NCBI GenBank assembly: GCA_001599975.1
Contig: BCIO01000004.1
Coordinates: forward strand, 3,055,898 to 3,119,897
Source of the DNA: Cystobasidiopsis lactophilus
Taxonomy: Eukaryota > Basidiomycota > Agaricostilbomycetes > Agaricostilbales > Chionosphaeraceae
DNA length: 64,000 bases
Direction of reading: 5' to 3'
The notes beneath the pieces are model-generated. The model was not told where the DNA came from. It was given only the letters and a program-made list of their open reading frames with translations, and did not search any database. The position numbers and the translations under genes were made by a program. Numbering within the stretch: the first letter of the stretch is position 1; every line of letters begins with the position of its first letter. This document shows positions 1 to 10,029 of the stretch, one piece after another.

Positions 1-563
1 CCTTGTGAAGGGCGTGGGGCCTTTGAAAGAGGCAAAGCTTGAATACGCGGCTGCCTTGAGCGACGAGATCGATTTTGAAGAGTGGGCTCTAGCCTCTCAC
101 GCGTCCATGGTATAAAGACTTACTGCTTTGATCAGCACTTATGCGCTCTCGAAGGCGGATCCGATCCCGGACGACCTTATCTCCTGTGTCCTGCTTTTCG
201 CCGCTTCAGAACAAACCTTTGCCAACATCAAAGAGAGCGAAAGTCTCCCGGAGCCGCAACGGGATGCCAACACGCTCAAATTGGTTCGCAAGGTCCTCCA
301 AGCGGCGCTGCAGGCTTACCCCACCTCTCTAGAGGTAAGAGCTGGCTTTCCTTTCGAACTGGCATCTTTCTGATAGCTCTTTTGTGATCGTGATAGGAGG
401 ACAAAGCCCTATTGGCGGCCCCTCGCAGCCTTCGGCATCGCTTCGCCTTGGTCGTACGCATCGGCGAGAAGGAGATCTTGCATGCTGCTATCCAAGCGTG
501 CGGATCGTCGAAAAGGAAAGCCGGTGGAGTGTCAGAACGCAAGGAGAAGCGGGCTAAAGTATA
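1..563 (+). CDS. C-terminal part of a SET-domain protein lysine methyltransferase (5' end outside window)
   Basis: Only the 3' end is in the window. Frame 2 reads from base 2 to about 108. An intron (GTATAAAG...GATCAG, about 110-138) follows, but its exact junction is unresolved because the two sides do not join in the best-looking frame. The next exon reads to 334, a clear 62-nt intron spans 335-396, and the last exon ends at a TAG at 561-563. The last exon has an RHRFALVVRIGEKEILHAA stretch, which resembles the substrate-binding helical region after the SET domain in the RuBisCO-methyltransferase/SETD6/Rkm family. The preceding exon (SKADPIPDDLISCVLLFA) fits the same helical region. The tail is basic (KRKAGG...KRAKV). 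The SET domain itself would lie upstream, so substrate cannot be inferred. An unrelated helical protein is possible. Confidence 0.55.
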
Positions 564-777
564 GTGTCGTGGGTGGAGATCGAGGTGGCAAATCTAGGCG
601 TGAGGCCGTGATGGTCTATCAGCCAGGCATTGATGGCGGACTGCTGTGGCAGTATCTTTCGACCATGTAGCGGTCTTTTTGAGCCCTGTTTCTCCCACTA
701 GCCAACATGTGCTGCTAACGACAGTACTTACATTTTTCGCTTTCAACTGCCAAGCTTTCCCGACCTTTGAAGTCTAG

Positions 778-2869
778 ATGCCGTCAAGTTGTGTTCAGGC
801 TTTCGTCTTTTCATCTCTCGCGACGAGGTCATGCCCTCAGCAGCCAACAAGGGCCACTGTCACCGTCTCCGCGGCAGGCCGCATCAGCTCATCGTCTTCC
901 GCGCCGTCTCAGCTGAGTCTTGCTGCCAATTTGCCTCGCCGGTTCTCCCTAAGACACCGTAAACGAAGCGACGCGGTATTGGTTTTGCTATGTATCCGTC
1001 CTTGCCTTAATTCAAAAGCACTGTTCTCGAGCGAGAAGAGTCTTCTGTGGCCATCTGAAATTCGGAGTCTTGGGATGGACTGCATCGGCCTCCGTCGTGG
1101 ACTGCAGGCCTTCAGGTCCTCCCTCTTCCTCTTCCTCTTCCTCTTCAACGACCAACTCCGGATCCATGCCTGCCGCGAAGGCTTTGGCTCGGCTCGAAGC
1201 TAGCGAAGCGCTAACAACAGCGGCTCTGTCAAAACTACACCTAAATGCCAACCGCTTGACGTCCTGGGGAAGGTTTCTCGACCTCCAGGTTCGCATCATG
1301 CTTGAGACGTTCTGACTAGAAGTGAAAATTTCTCAAGACGAGCCTTCCTTCAGCTTGCCCAACGTTTGAAATTGCATCGTCAACTTCAAGATGCCCAGAT
1401 CAATCCCTTGGAACATTCAGCTCTCGAGCTGCAGTCACGCGAACTCATCCTGACGGTGTGTTGGCCTTCAAATGCACGGCAATGGGAGGCTCCTGCTCAT
1501 TCGCTTCGTAGCTCTTCCAAGTCGCAGACGGCCTGACCATTTGGAAGGCGAGCACACTGATAGGACATAAGCGTCAACTTTTGGAATCGGTAAGGTGTCC
1601 AATTCATTGCCTGCGTGACGTGTGATGGACTTCTCCCTTTAGCTCGAGTTGGACTTGTTCAACGAGTACCAGGCAGCACTCTCGGTTTTCCGCTCCCTTG
1701 CTGGTGTCCATTGGTTTCCAAAACACTCCGAGAAGTTGAGCCAAATACATGAAAGCCTAAAGTCTGCGCTCGTCCATTCAGAAGATACTTCCCGATACAA
1801 GTTCCAACTACTCAAGAGTGCAAAGTCCTTGCTTCATGTCGACCCTGACGAAGACTTTTTTGCGACTTTGGCTACCATCGGCGATCATGTAGGTCAAAGC
1901 CCGCCGACCTTTGCATATAAAGTAAAAGTTGTGTCAGGTGCAGGATGTAAATCCCCCTCCAAAAGCATCAGAAAAGAACTCAATCACACTTTAGGTGATT
2001 GATTATGCCAAAGACCACACTCTAAAATGCCTTTTGGGTCCATTGCGACAAGAGTTAGAATTGATTACAATCGATTTTGAAGCCCTCACTTGCAGTCTGG
2101 TGTTCCAACCAGTTTTGCAACACGCCCACCATGCTCTAGAAAGGGCGTACAAGGTGTTTCCATTTCTTCATCGCCCGAATCTTCATCTAAGGTTTGGCAG
2201 TTCTTAAACGAAAAATGGCCGGACCACGAATGGCTCTCGAGACTGGCAAATCTCCTCGAAACGGCGCGAGAGCTAGAACGAAGGATATGTCTCCCACGTC
2301 TTTTGCAGACAGTGGACGAGATGTGGCCCGTCGAACTCACTGCAACGCGACACCGCAAATTTTATTGGGCCCTCACTCGGGCGTTGGACGTGGACCTTGT
2401 GCGTGCGCGGGAACTAGTATGCTCATTTGGCCCAAAGGCTCTTAAAACATCTAAAGCTAAGCGTACAGCTCAAACCTATGATCGCATCAATTTCAAAGCT
2501 TCGTCGCGCGCACACTTTGCCCGACAGGGTGAGTGCTCCAGTGTACCTAAAACTGTTTGCGAAGTGATGCCTCATTGCCTTTTAAGCTGTGGTCTGTGCT
2601 AGCGAGCCCGGCTGGTGTCCTTTTTGGGGAGCCGGAAGACCACCCGCACAAAAGCAAGGTTCGGCGTCCGAAAGAGCAGGCGCCTTTCAGTGGCTCATAC
2701 TTGCTCTCAGCCCAGCTCGTTAAACTTGACCATAGCGTACCTCGCACTCTCACATTTGCACAACGAAATCGCGAAATACACGACAGGGGCAGATAGCAAG
2801 GGGCCCGATCGCCTACTCGAGCCCCTCTTCGACTGCCTGCCCGAGCACTGGACTCGTGTTCTTCTGTAG
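778..2869 (+). CDS. hypothetical multi-exon protein
   Basis: I do not recognise this gene. Protein-like helical stretches on the plus strand are separated by short GT...AG introns: about 1330-1455 (LKLHRQLQDAQINPLEHSAL), about 1525-1588 (VADGLTIWKASTLIGHKRQLL), 1644-1890 (LFNEYQAALSVFRSLAGVHW onward), about 1995-2130, 2180-2526 (WPDHEWLSRLANLLETAREL, then TRHRKFYWALTRALDVDLV) and 2720-2869 (AYLALSHLHNEIAKYTTGAD). The stop is the TAG at 2867-2869. The content is helix-rich and leucine-rich, with no signal peptide, membrane segment or catalytic motif I can name. The start is unclear: ATGs at 778 and about 831 are candidates, and the first 500 bases code poorly. It lies tail-to-tail with the glycosyltransferase gene, whose end is about 100 bp away. 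Confidence 0.45.
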
Positions 2870-2967
2870 CGTGTTGGATTACATGCGGGTGTGACAGGAT
2901 TAGACTAGATTTTGTTCTACTTTGTGCAAACCGACCCTTTACAGCCACGAGCCCTGTTCCGGACGAA

Positions 2968-4304
2968 TCAGCTCCAGTCGCCAAACAAGGAGTGAAAGCG
3001 ACGCACCTGCCCGTGATGTATGAAATACCGCTCCGGCACGCCCTTGCCACCCGCGAACCAATCTTTGACCGGCACAACCGCCACGCCACCAACCTTCACC
3101 GCTCGCAATCTTCCGTACGTCCGTCGCGCTACATCTAGACTTTCAGAAAAGCATTCAACGGTCGGAGAGAGATCGCACCGAAGCCAGCTTCGCTCAAGCC
3201 GATTTCGTCCTCGATGATCTGGTAGGTGGCGTCGGTGAAGGATATCGGGCCCGTGGTCTTGATAATGGAATCAAAGTTCCAGTCGACCGTTTCGACGCCT
3301 TCCTTGTGCTGGAACTCGACCAGGCGCTGGACGCGGGTGACGAGCAGCTCGATGGTGCGCCGCATGACTGGCGACAGCGGCTTGGACATCATGACGTCTA
3401 GGTTGCTCATGAGCACTTTAACGAATCCAAGAGAAGCCAAAGACATACATTGGACGACGTCAAACCACCGGAACCAGTTTTGGTACTTGTCGTCTCGGGC
3501 GTCGTTGTACTCGATGCCAACAATGGTGTGGATCTCTGGGTCTTTCCACTGCTCTGGCGATATCCACTCGTTCAGAGGTCTAGTACACGAGGTATCCACG
3601 TCCGCATATAGCCCTGAGAGTCGAAATCTTTGAGAAGGTCGCCAAGACTGAAGGCAGCGAGACACCCACCGCCAAAAGCGTAAGTGATGAGATAACGGAA
3701 GAAGTCAGCTTTTAAGACCGGTTTGGGGAAGTGCTCCCAGAGGTAGACGATGTCGGGCACCTCGGCGAACGTCTCCTTGATGAGGGTGTCGGCGACGTCG
3801 TCCAACAGAAGCTGTCTAAAGCGTCAGTCTCGACTCTTGGAGGCAAAGTTCAAAGTTAAAGAAGCCCACAGTGTAGTTGTAGGTCGGGTTCAGGTCCCGC
3901 CAGGTATGCCGCCAGTGCTCCAAGCCGGTGTCGCGCCAAGTCTGCCAAATAGCATCGTTCCACCTAGTTCCGTCTCTCTTCCTCTCGAACTCGTCCAAGT
4001 CTCTAGATAACGTGCCTGCCAGACCCTTGACTCTATCCGATACCGGCGGACTGCAGGAACGCCAGATGCTTTCAGATGAGCCTGGATGTCGCCCTGGCGA
4101 CGGGAACGACGAAAAGCCTCACTCATGCGCTCGCCACCAGCGCGTGCTATCGTACCGCCGAGCCAGCAGGTCATATCGGTTCGCATAGGCGTTATGGTGG
4201 AGGACGACGATGGAGGAAACGATGAGCGCGGCTATAACGAGCCAGTCGAGGAACTGGCTCCAGGTCCGTGGCCGCTCGACGTTTCTGAGGGCTGCGAGCA
4301 TCAT
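2968..4304 (-). CDS. GT32 (OCH1-type) alpha-mannosyltransferase, possible 3' frameshift
   Basis: Predicted type II Golgi membrane glycosyltransferase adding sugar from a nucleotide donor. The first exon (start ATG at 4304) encodes a short cytosolic tail and one membrane anchor (FLDWLVIAALIVSSIVVLHH). Later exons give IWQTWRDTGLEHWRHTW, then LKADFFRYLITYAFGG, which an intron joins to LYADVDTSCTRPLNEW, carrying the DXD motif of the family. A further intron (about 3392-3441) joins FDVVQ to YVMMSKPLSPVM. Then comes TGPISFTDATYQ, matching the TGP element of GT32 enzymes. The open frame stops at 3135, but the neighbouring frame continues with VGGVAVVPVKDWFAGGKG and an HH...W ending to a TGA at 2968, as family members normally end. 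A one-base change in the A4 run at 3147-3150 would account for this. The GT32 assignment is firm; the exact end is not. Confidence 0.8.
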
Positions 4305-4885
4305 GGTCTACAGATTTGAGTCAAAAGATGCATTCATAAACGACGGCGAGAATGGCGAGCGAGGAGCAAGTTGTGAACGCTCCCTTCGGAAGTTTCTTCC
4401 GAGCGAGCGAGCGACTGCGCTGTGGTGGTGGGTGAGGGATTGTTTTACATCTAAAGAGATCCCGTATCTTGCTCCTCTCGATTCCATAGACAGTGCCAAG
4501 AGCAGGACAAGCGACTAGGACAAGAAAAACATGCCACTGAGCTCCTCCGAAGAACTTCAAATCCCGAGCACCTCTTGAACCTTGAAACCGAAAAAAGAAC
4601 GCAGAGGAAGTTTTACAGAGCTAGAGAGAAATAGGCAGAAAGAGAGAGGAGAGAAAAGTAGCCCGGAGAAGAAAGCCAAAGCTGCGAAGAGAGAACCCGG
4701 GCGGATTATTGGGCTTTGTGATGAGGTCGAGATGGTGGCGGATGGCGGAGGAAGGCATCGTGAACCAAAGGTTGGTCGTAAAAGGTCGAGGGGAGCGCGA
4801 ATGGGAAAGGCCCAGCCCTTGGGGGGTTTAAAGACGGATGCGATTGTGCACAGAGTGGGACGGCGTGGGACGATGGCGGCGAAAT
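4305..4885. other. intergenic, 581 bp
   Basis: This is the 5' flank of the glycosyltransferase gene and the 3' flank of Cdc42, both on the minus strand. The plus strand is strongly purine-rich at about 4575-4700 (repeated GAGA/GAAAG), so the minus strand is a pyrimidine tract typical of fungal promoters or leaders. The open frame at 4582-5085 follows this composition and overlaps Cdc42 exons, so I do not call it a gene. Confidence 0.5.
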
Positions 4886-5900
<1,015 letters not shown>

Positions 5901-6183
5901 ACTGGCGCTGGCTTATTTACTGGCGAGGCTACAGAATCGCTGGACGAGCAGGAGAGCGTGGTCGCGCCTCCTTTTGCGGGGAGGCTCAATAACCTCCAAA
6001 CCCCATCTCCTGCGCAGAAACCTGACCCTCTGCAGCGACGTTCTCGTTCGATAGTGTTGATTTAGAGCACTAGAGACTATACAGACCTGATCGCAAGGCG
6101 TCGGGAGCGCTGCACCTCGTTGCCAGGCCCTTGCTCCCTGCGCACGAGCACTTGACCGCACAGGAGGTTCGCAAGCGCAGAAG

Positions 6184-7554
6184 ATGCGCTCCCGTGCTAG
6201 AACGCTGTTGTCCAGCAGCTTGAGCTTGATACAGAAGCGAGGGTCATGGCCAAACCCACTGGGCTCGGCGAAGCTGTCCGCTTTCCAACGGGCCCCTTTC
6301 GACGTCCTCCTGCTCATCTTCTCCTTCCTCTTCGCCGACCTGAATGACGCTCTAGACCCAGTCCAACGAGCCGCAGACGAGTGGAGCGTCGCTCCGCAGG
6401 CCATCGTCCTCGCTGCCCGCCTAGCCAGCGTGTGCCGCTCCTTCAGACCGGCCGCGCTTCAAGCCGGCCTCGCCGACGTCTGGGTGCCCATAACCGTCTA
6501 TGGCGCTACGTGCGGCAAGAACAGAGGGCTGTCCCAGAACCTGAAGCGCAGGCGGGCCAAAGTGCCACCCGTGTTGGCTTTCATCGGCGGCAAATCCTCC
6601 TTCGTCGCCAGGCTGCACGTCTACTGGAACACAGAGTGGACGGAAACCGCGGCTTCAGATCCGGCTTTGATCCGGCTCTTCTCCCACTCTTTTGCTTCGG
6701 TCCATGTTTGGGTCGACGGCGCATTCACCCACTTCCCCGTTTTGCCCGGCTTCCTCCTGGCTGCCAACCTCACCAACCTCTTCGTCACCCCTCGCTCCGA
6801 ATCTCCCATCAGCCAAACGACGATGTACGTTTTTCTGACCGCCGTTAGTCGGCAAGGGAAGAGGGGACTGCAAGAGCTCGAGGTGTCCACCCCGCTGGAC
6901 TTGACGGATGGGCTAAATCGGTCTAAGATCTACTACAAGCTGGCACCCGTGGCACCATTAGACACACTCTCCATCGAATCTGCCACTTCGCTGCTGGCCA
7001 TTCTCTCCGCTTTCCAGGGCCTCAAGATTTGCCACATCGGCTCCCTCCAGGCACTTTCAGCTCTCGCCGACGCGCCGGACCACTTTGCGCAATCCCTCAC
7101 ACGATTAACCATAGTCAAGTTCGCGCGCGGCATCTTGCTTTCTGACGTCCTCCCCGTCTTGGGCAGATACAAGAGGCTCGAAGACCTCCGCCTGCCTTTT
7201 TGCCCTCCGAGATCGGAGCAAGACTGGCGCGGCTGTTTGCTCCTCCTTCCTCCCTCGGTCAAGAGATTATGCTACACTTGCATCCCAGCGGGACCGCCCG
7301 GCGAGAGAAGGCACAACACTCCGCATTTCATCGACTTCCTCTCCCGGATCCCACCTGCCTCTCAGCTCGAGCTCTTCATCGAATGCTACGTCGGACAGGT
7401 CAAGGGTGAGGGCCTCCCGTCTGTCACCGCGTTCGACTACAACGAGTGCTTTGGCCGCCCGCACCAGAGCACCGTGCGCGTTCAACTGATGGCCGACCAA
7501 CCGGTCAAAGTGTTTGGCAGTACTCGCGCCAGGTTTGAAGGATTGCCTTTCTGA
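6184..7554 (+). CDS. F-box protein with leucine-rich C-terminal part
   Basis: A single 456-codon exon starting at ATG 6184; lack of introns is unusual for its size here. Residues about 38-95 look like an F-box: FQRAPFDVLLLIFSFLFADL, a spacer, then AARLASVCRSFRPAAL. Such a domain binds Skp1 and delivers substrates to an SCF ubiquitin ligase. The rest contains spaced leucine/isoleucine segments (LDTLSIESATSLLAILSAFQ, LKICHIGSLQALSALA, LTRLTIVKF, LPVLGRYKRLEDLRLPF), resembling the irregular leucine-rich repeats of fungal F-box proteins. The substrate is unknown. There is no signal peptide or membrane segment. It is transcribed divergently from Cdc42. Confidence 0.7.
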   Translation: MRSRARTLLSSSLSLIQKRGSWPNPLGSAKLSAFQRAPFDVLLLIFSFLFADLNDALDPVQRAADEWSVAPQAIVLAARLASVCRSFRPAALQAGLADVWVPITVYGATCGKNRGLSQNLKRRRAKVPPVLAFIGGKSSFVARLHVYWNTEWTETAASDPALIRLFSHSFASVHVWVDGAFTHFPVLPGFLLAANLTNLFVTPRSESPISQTTMYVFLTAVSRQGKRGLQELEVSTPLDLTDGLNRSKIYYKLAPVAPLDTLSIESATSLLAILSAFQGLKICHIGSLQALSALADAPDHFAQSLTRLTIVKFARGILLSDVLPVLGRYKRLEDLRLPFCPPRSEQDWRGCLLLLPPSVKRLCYTCIPAGPPGERRHNTPHFIDFLSRIPPASQLELFIECYVGQVKGEGLPSVTAFDYNECFGRPHQSTVRVQLMADQPVKVFGSTRARFEGLPF

Positions 7555-7803
7555 CGCCTTGGATGGCTGGCCTGTCCAGTGCAGGTTAGTGGGCCCTTGT
7601 TGCTATCTGACGAAATGCTCAACGCGTGTCGCCCTTCAGGCCTATGCTGCGGAGGAATTGACAAGATGTATAGGGAGGAAGCTGTAGCAATGTGGTTGTG
7701 GCGAGGAAATGAAATCTCGATATACCACGCCTGACAGACTGCGTAATCAAAGTCGCCACAAGTCGAGCCGACATGGTCTTGGACGTCCTCGAGCAGCCGT
7801 AAC

Positions 7804-8050
7804 ATGATTCTCGGAGGCAGTTGCGTCTGTGGCCATGCCAGATTCAAGCTCGATGCGGCAAAGGAGATGCTGCCGGCCTTTTGCCCACCTCTTGCCCGGG
7901 CTGAGCAGTTCAATGGCGGCGCGCCCTTCATTTGACAAGTGGGTTGCTCCTCTCATCCCAGGCTCTTCCTCAAGCTTGAATCTCGAAGCTAGTATCCCAG
8001 CGCACTGGAAAGAGCAGGCGGTCTAGTTTCTTGACGACCTCGAGACCTCG
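7804..8050 (+). pseudogene. decayed copy of the GFA/CENP-V-type gene found at 9505
   Basis: The bases align closely with the intact gene at 9505-10012: the start (MILGGSCVCGHA against MLLKGSCVCGHA), the FNGGAPFI segment, the intron donor context and the ACTGGAAAGAGCAGGCGG block after the intron are all shared. It is broken. The zinc-binding CHCTSC segment has become CPPLAR, a 6-base deletion lies before it, TGA follows FNGGAPFI, and the CAG after the intron is a TAG. Similarity fades after about 8050. Read as a remnant of a local tandem duplication of about 1.7 kb spacing. Confidence 0.85.
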
Positions 8051-8367
8051 AGTCGAGGGACTCCCCGTCCGCGGCCGGAAATGCCCAGCCTACTGCGACT
8101 TCGGCCCTGATCTGGTCGAGCTATCCTATCTTTTGTCAATTAGTCGTAGGGACTACTTGCGGCCTCATCGCTCAAGGCAGGCCAAAGCCGCAGCAGTGAT
8201 CGACGTCGACGCGACGGCTTCATTTCGGTCGCGCGGCTCGGAGAGTGTTGTTGTGACGCCCACTTTTCGTTCCCACCTTTCCGGCCTTGTTGTTGCTCCT
8301 TCTCTCTTGAGCGTACGACCAAAGCGCAGACATTGGAGTCAGCCAGGCCTTTTGCCAGTCGTAAAAC

Positions 8368-8956
8368 ATGGTCGCTCGATTCGGTGTTTTGATTTGGCTG
8401 CTCGCCTTCAGCTTTGCTGTCTTTGCTTCTCCGTGCGTCCTTTTACCACAGGATATACATTCCATGTCTCTAATTTGCCAGCCAGAATGCCTGGACAACC
8501 GGGGTTTGTTGTCTGCACTCTCCCAGACCAAAATAAGCTGGTCTCTAAAAAACAATTCCCCTTCGCACAGTGTGCTTCTAGAATCTCGAGCCATCAACAA
8601 GAACGAGACCATTGCCGAATTGCAGACCCAAGGGTGCGTTCGGTCTGTTTCTCCGTCCCACCACCCACTGAGCAACTCATTGGGTTGCCACAATCAGCCA
8701 TCAGCAATTGACCAAGCTCTTTGGACGACTTCAAACAAAGCTGGCTACCAACACGCAGCGCCTGACCCAGCTCAGCACCAAGCTCGCCGCAGGGGAAGCC
8801 GACCTAGCCAAATTCAAGGCCAGCACCAACAGAGTCGACCGAGCCGAAGCGCTCGCGAAAGCCCTAGATCAACTGGTGGCCTTTGCCGATAAAGTTGAAC
8901 CACTTTTGAAAGAGGCAGAGGCTTCCATTCTTGGGTCAGCAAGACTAGGCGTGTAG
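8368..8956 (+). CDS. small secreted protein with coiled-coil C-terminal half
   Basis: Starts at ATG 8368 with a clear signal peptide (MVARFGVLIWLLAFSFAVFA, cleavage probably after ASP). The mature N-terminal part has three or four cysteines and NKNETIAELQTQ. An intron of about 70 nt (donor GTGCGTTCGG near 8634, acceptor CAATCAG near 8697) joins it in frame to HQQLTKLFGRLQTKLATNTQ and a long alanine/leucine/lysine-rich amphipathic helix (AALAK, LDQLVAFADKVEPLLKEAE), ending at 8954-8956. Total is about 175 residues. No family is recognised. Size, export signal and lack of a domain make it a candidate secreted effector-like or cell-wall protein, but that is inference. The stop lies 2 bases before the repeated sequence flanking the assembly gap. 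Confidence 0.6.
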
Positions 8957-8958
8957 GT

Positions 8959-9053
8959 GCCGCCTTGATTGGTCCAATCAGAGTCGGTTACTCAGTGATG
9001 CCCTGATGCAGCTCCTATGCCGCCACATTCCCGCCTTGTACTGTGGCCCAGTG
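8959..9053 (+). repeat. 95-bp direct repeat, copy 1 (left of gap)
   Basis: Identical over all 95 bases to 9154-9248, on the other side of the N gap. Begins GCCGCCTTGATTGG and ends GGCCCAGTG, exactly at the first N. Most simply the same genomic sequence present at both contig ends. Confidence 0.95.
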
Positions 9054-9153
9054 NNNNNNNNNNNNNNNNNNNNNNNNNNNNNNNNNNNNNNNNNNNNNNN
9101 NNNNNNNNNNNNNNNNNNNNNNNNNNNNNNNNNNNNNNNNNNNNNNNNNNNNN
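9054..9153. other. assembly gap, 100 N
   Basis: A run of exactly 100 Ns, the usual placeholder for a gap of unknown size. Both edges carry the same 95-bp sequence, so the true gap may be zero or negative in length. Confidence 0.97.
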
Positions 9154-9248
9154 GCCGCCTTGATTGGTCCAATCAGAGTCGGTTACTCAGTGATGCCCTG
9201 ATGCAGCTCCTATGCCGCCACATTCCCGCCTTGTACTGTGGCCCAGTG
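9154..9248 (+). repeat. 95-bp direct repeat, copy 2 (right of gap)
   Basis: Exact second copy of 8959-9053, starting immediately after the last N. See copy 1. Confidence 0.95.
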
Positions 9249-9504
9249 TTCCTGCACTACCGCCCGCGGCCACCCTTGTTTATACCCCCCGCAATTTGAG
9301 GACCGCCGCCTGTCAGGTGCTAGACGGTGTCATGGCTCGCGGACGTGCCTAAGAAAGGTTGCTTGCAGGGAAGTGAAGATGTACTGTGCCAATAGAACGG
9401 GACTGTTCCCTTTGCTAGGCCCACCACTCACGAGATGCTAAATCGACTTCGCCACGGACTCTTGAACTTCCCTTCACTCCTGGAAACCCCCATCCACCCA
9501 CAAA

Positions 9505-10012
9505 ATGCTCCTCAAAGGCAGTTGTGTCTGCGGCCATGCTAAATATACGCTCAACGCTACAAAAGAGATGCTGCTCATGTCGGCCTTTTGCCACTGCACC
9601 TCCTGCCAAAAGTTCAATGGCGCGCCCTTCATTTGGACGAGTGAGTGCTCCTCTCGTCCCAGCCTCATCGTCTTCAGATCTTGTCGCCATAGCTACAGCC
9701 CATTGGAAAGAGCAGGCGGTCCAGTTTGAAGACTTTGAGGGAGCCGTTCGGAAATACACGCTGCCCGAGAAGCCATGGAAGACCAAGCTGCGATGTGCAG
9801 GCGGATGCGGCTCGCCATTGGGGACATACAACTCGAAAGAATCGAAGTGGTCGATATGGCCATCCACTTTGGCAAGGGACGAAGGGGGCAACATCATCGG
9901 CAAGGAGCTCATGCCACCAACCTCGCATCAATTTTACGATACCAGACTACTCGATGTTAACGATAGTTTGAACAAGTACAAGACTTATGAGAAAGCAGGC
10001 GAGAGGCTATGA
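9505..10012 (+). CDS. GFA/CENP-V domain zinc protein (Mss4-like fold)
   Basis: Two exons, 9505-9640 and 9693-10012, with a 52-nt intron (GTGAGT...CATAG), giving about 150 residues. The zinc-binding cysteines of the glutathione-dependent formaldehyde-activating (GFA)/CENP-V family are all present: GSCVCGHAKY near residue 5, FCHCTSCQKFNGAPF near residue 28, and CAGGCGSPLGTY in the C-terminal half. The length is typical of fungal members. Despite the family name, most fungal paralogues have no proven activity on S-hydroxymethylglutathione, so the reaction is not assigned. A decayed copy lies at 7804. The 3' end is 17 bp from the end of the convergent Zn2Cys6 gene. Confidence 0.88.
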
Positions 10013-10029
10013 ATTGTACGAGATTTGCA

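Noticed and set aside
8031-8711. 226-codon open frame on the plus strand
   Set aside because: It runs from inside the GFA pseudogene through the promoter and first exon of the secreted-protein gene in another frame. It is rich in Arg/Ser and has no motif.
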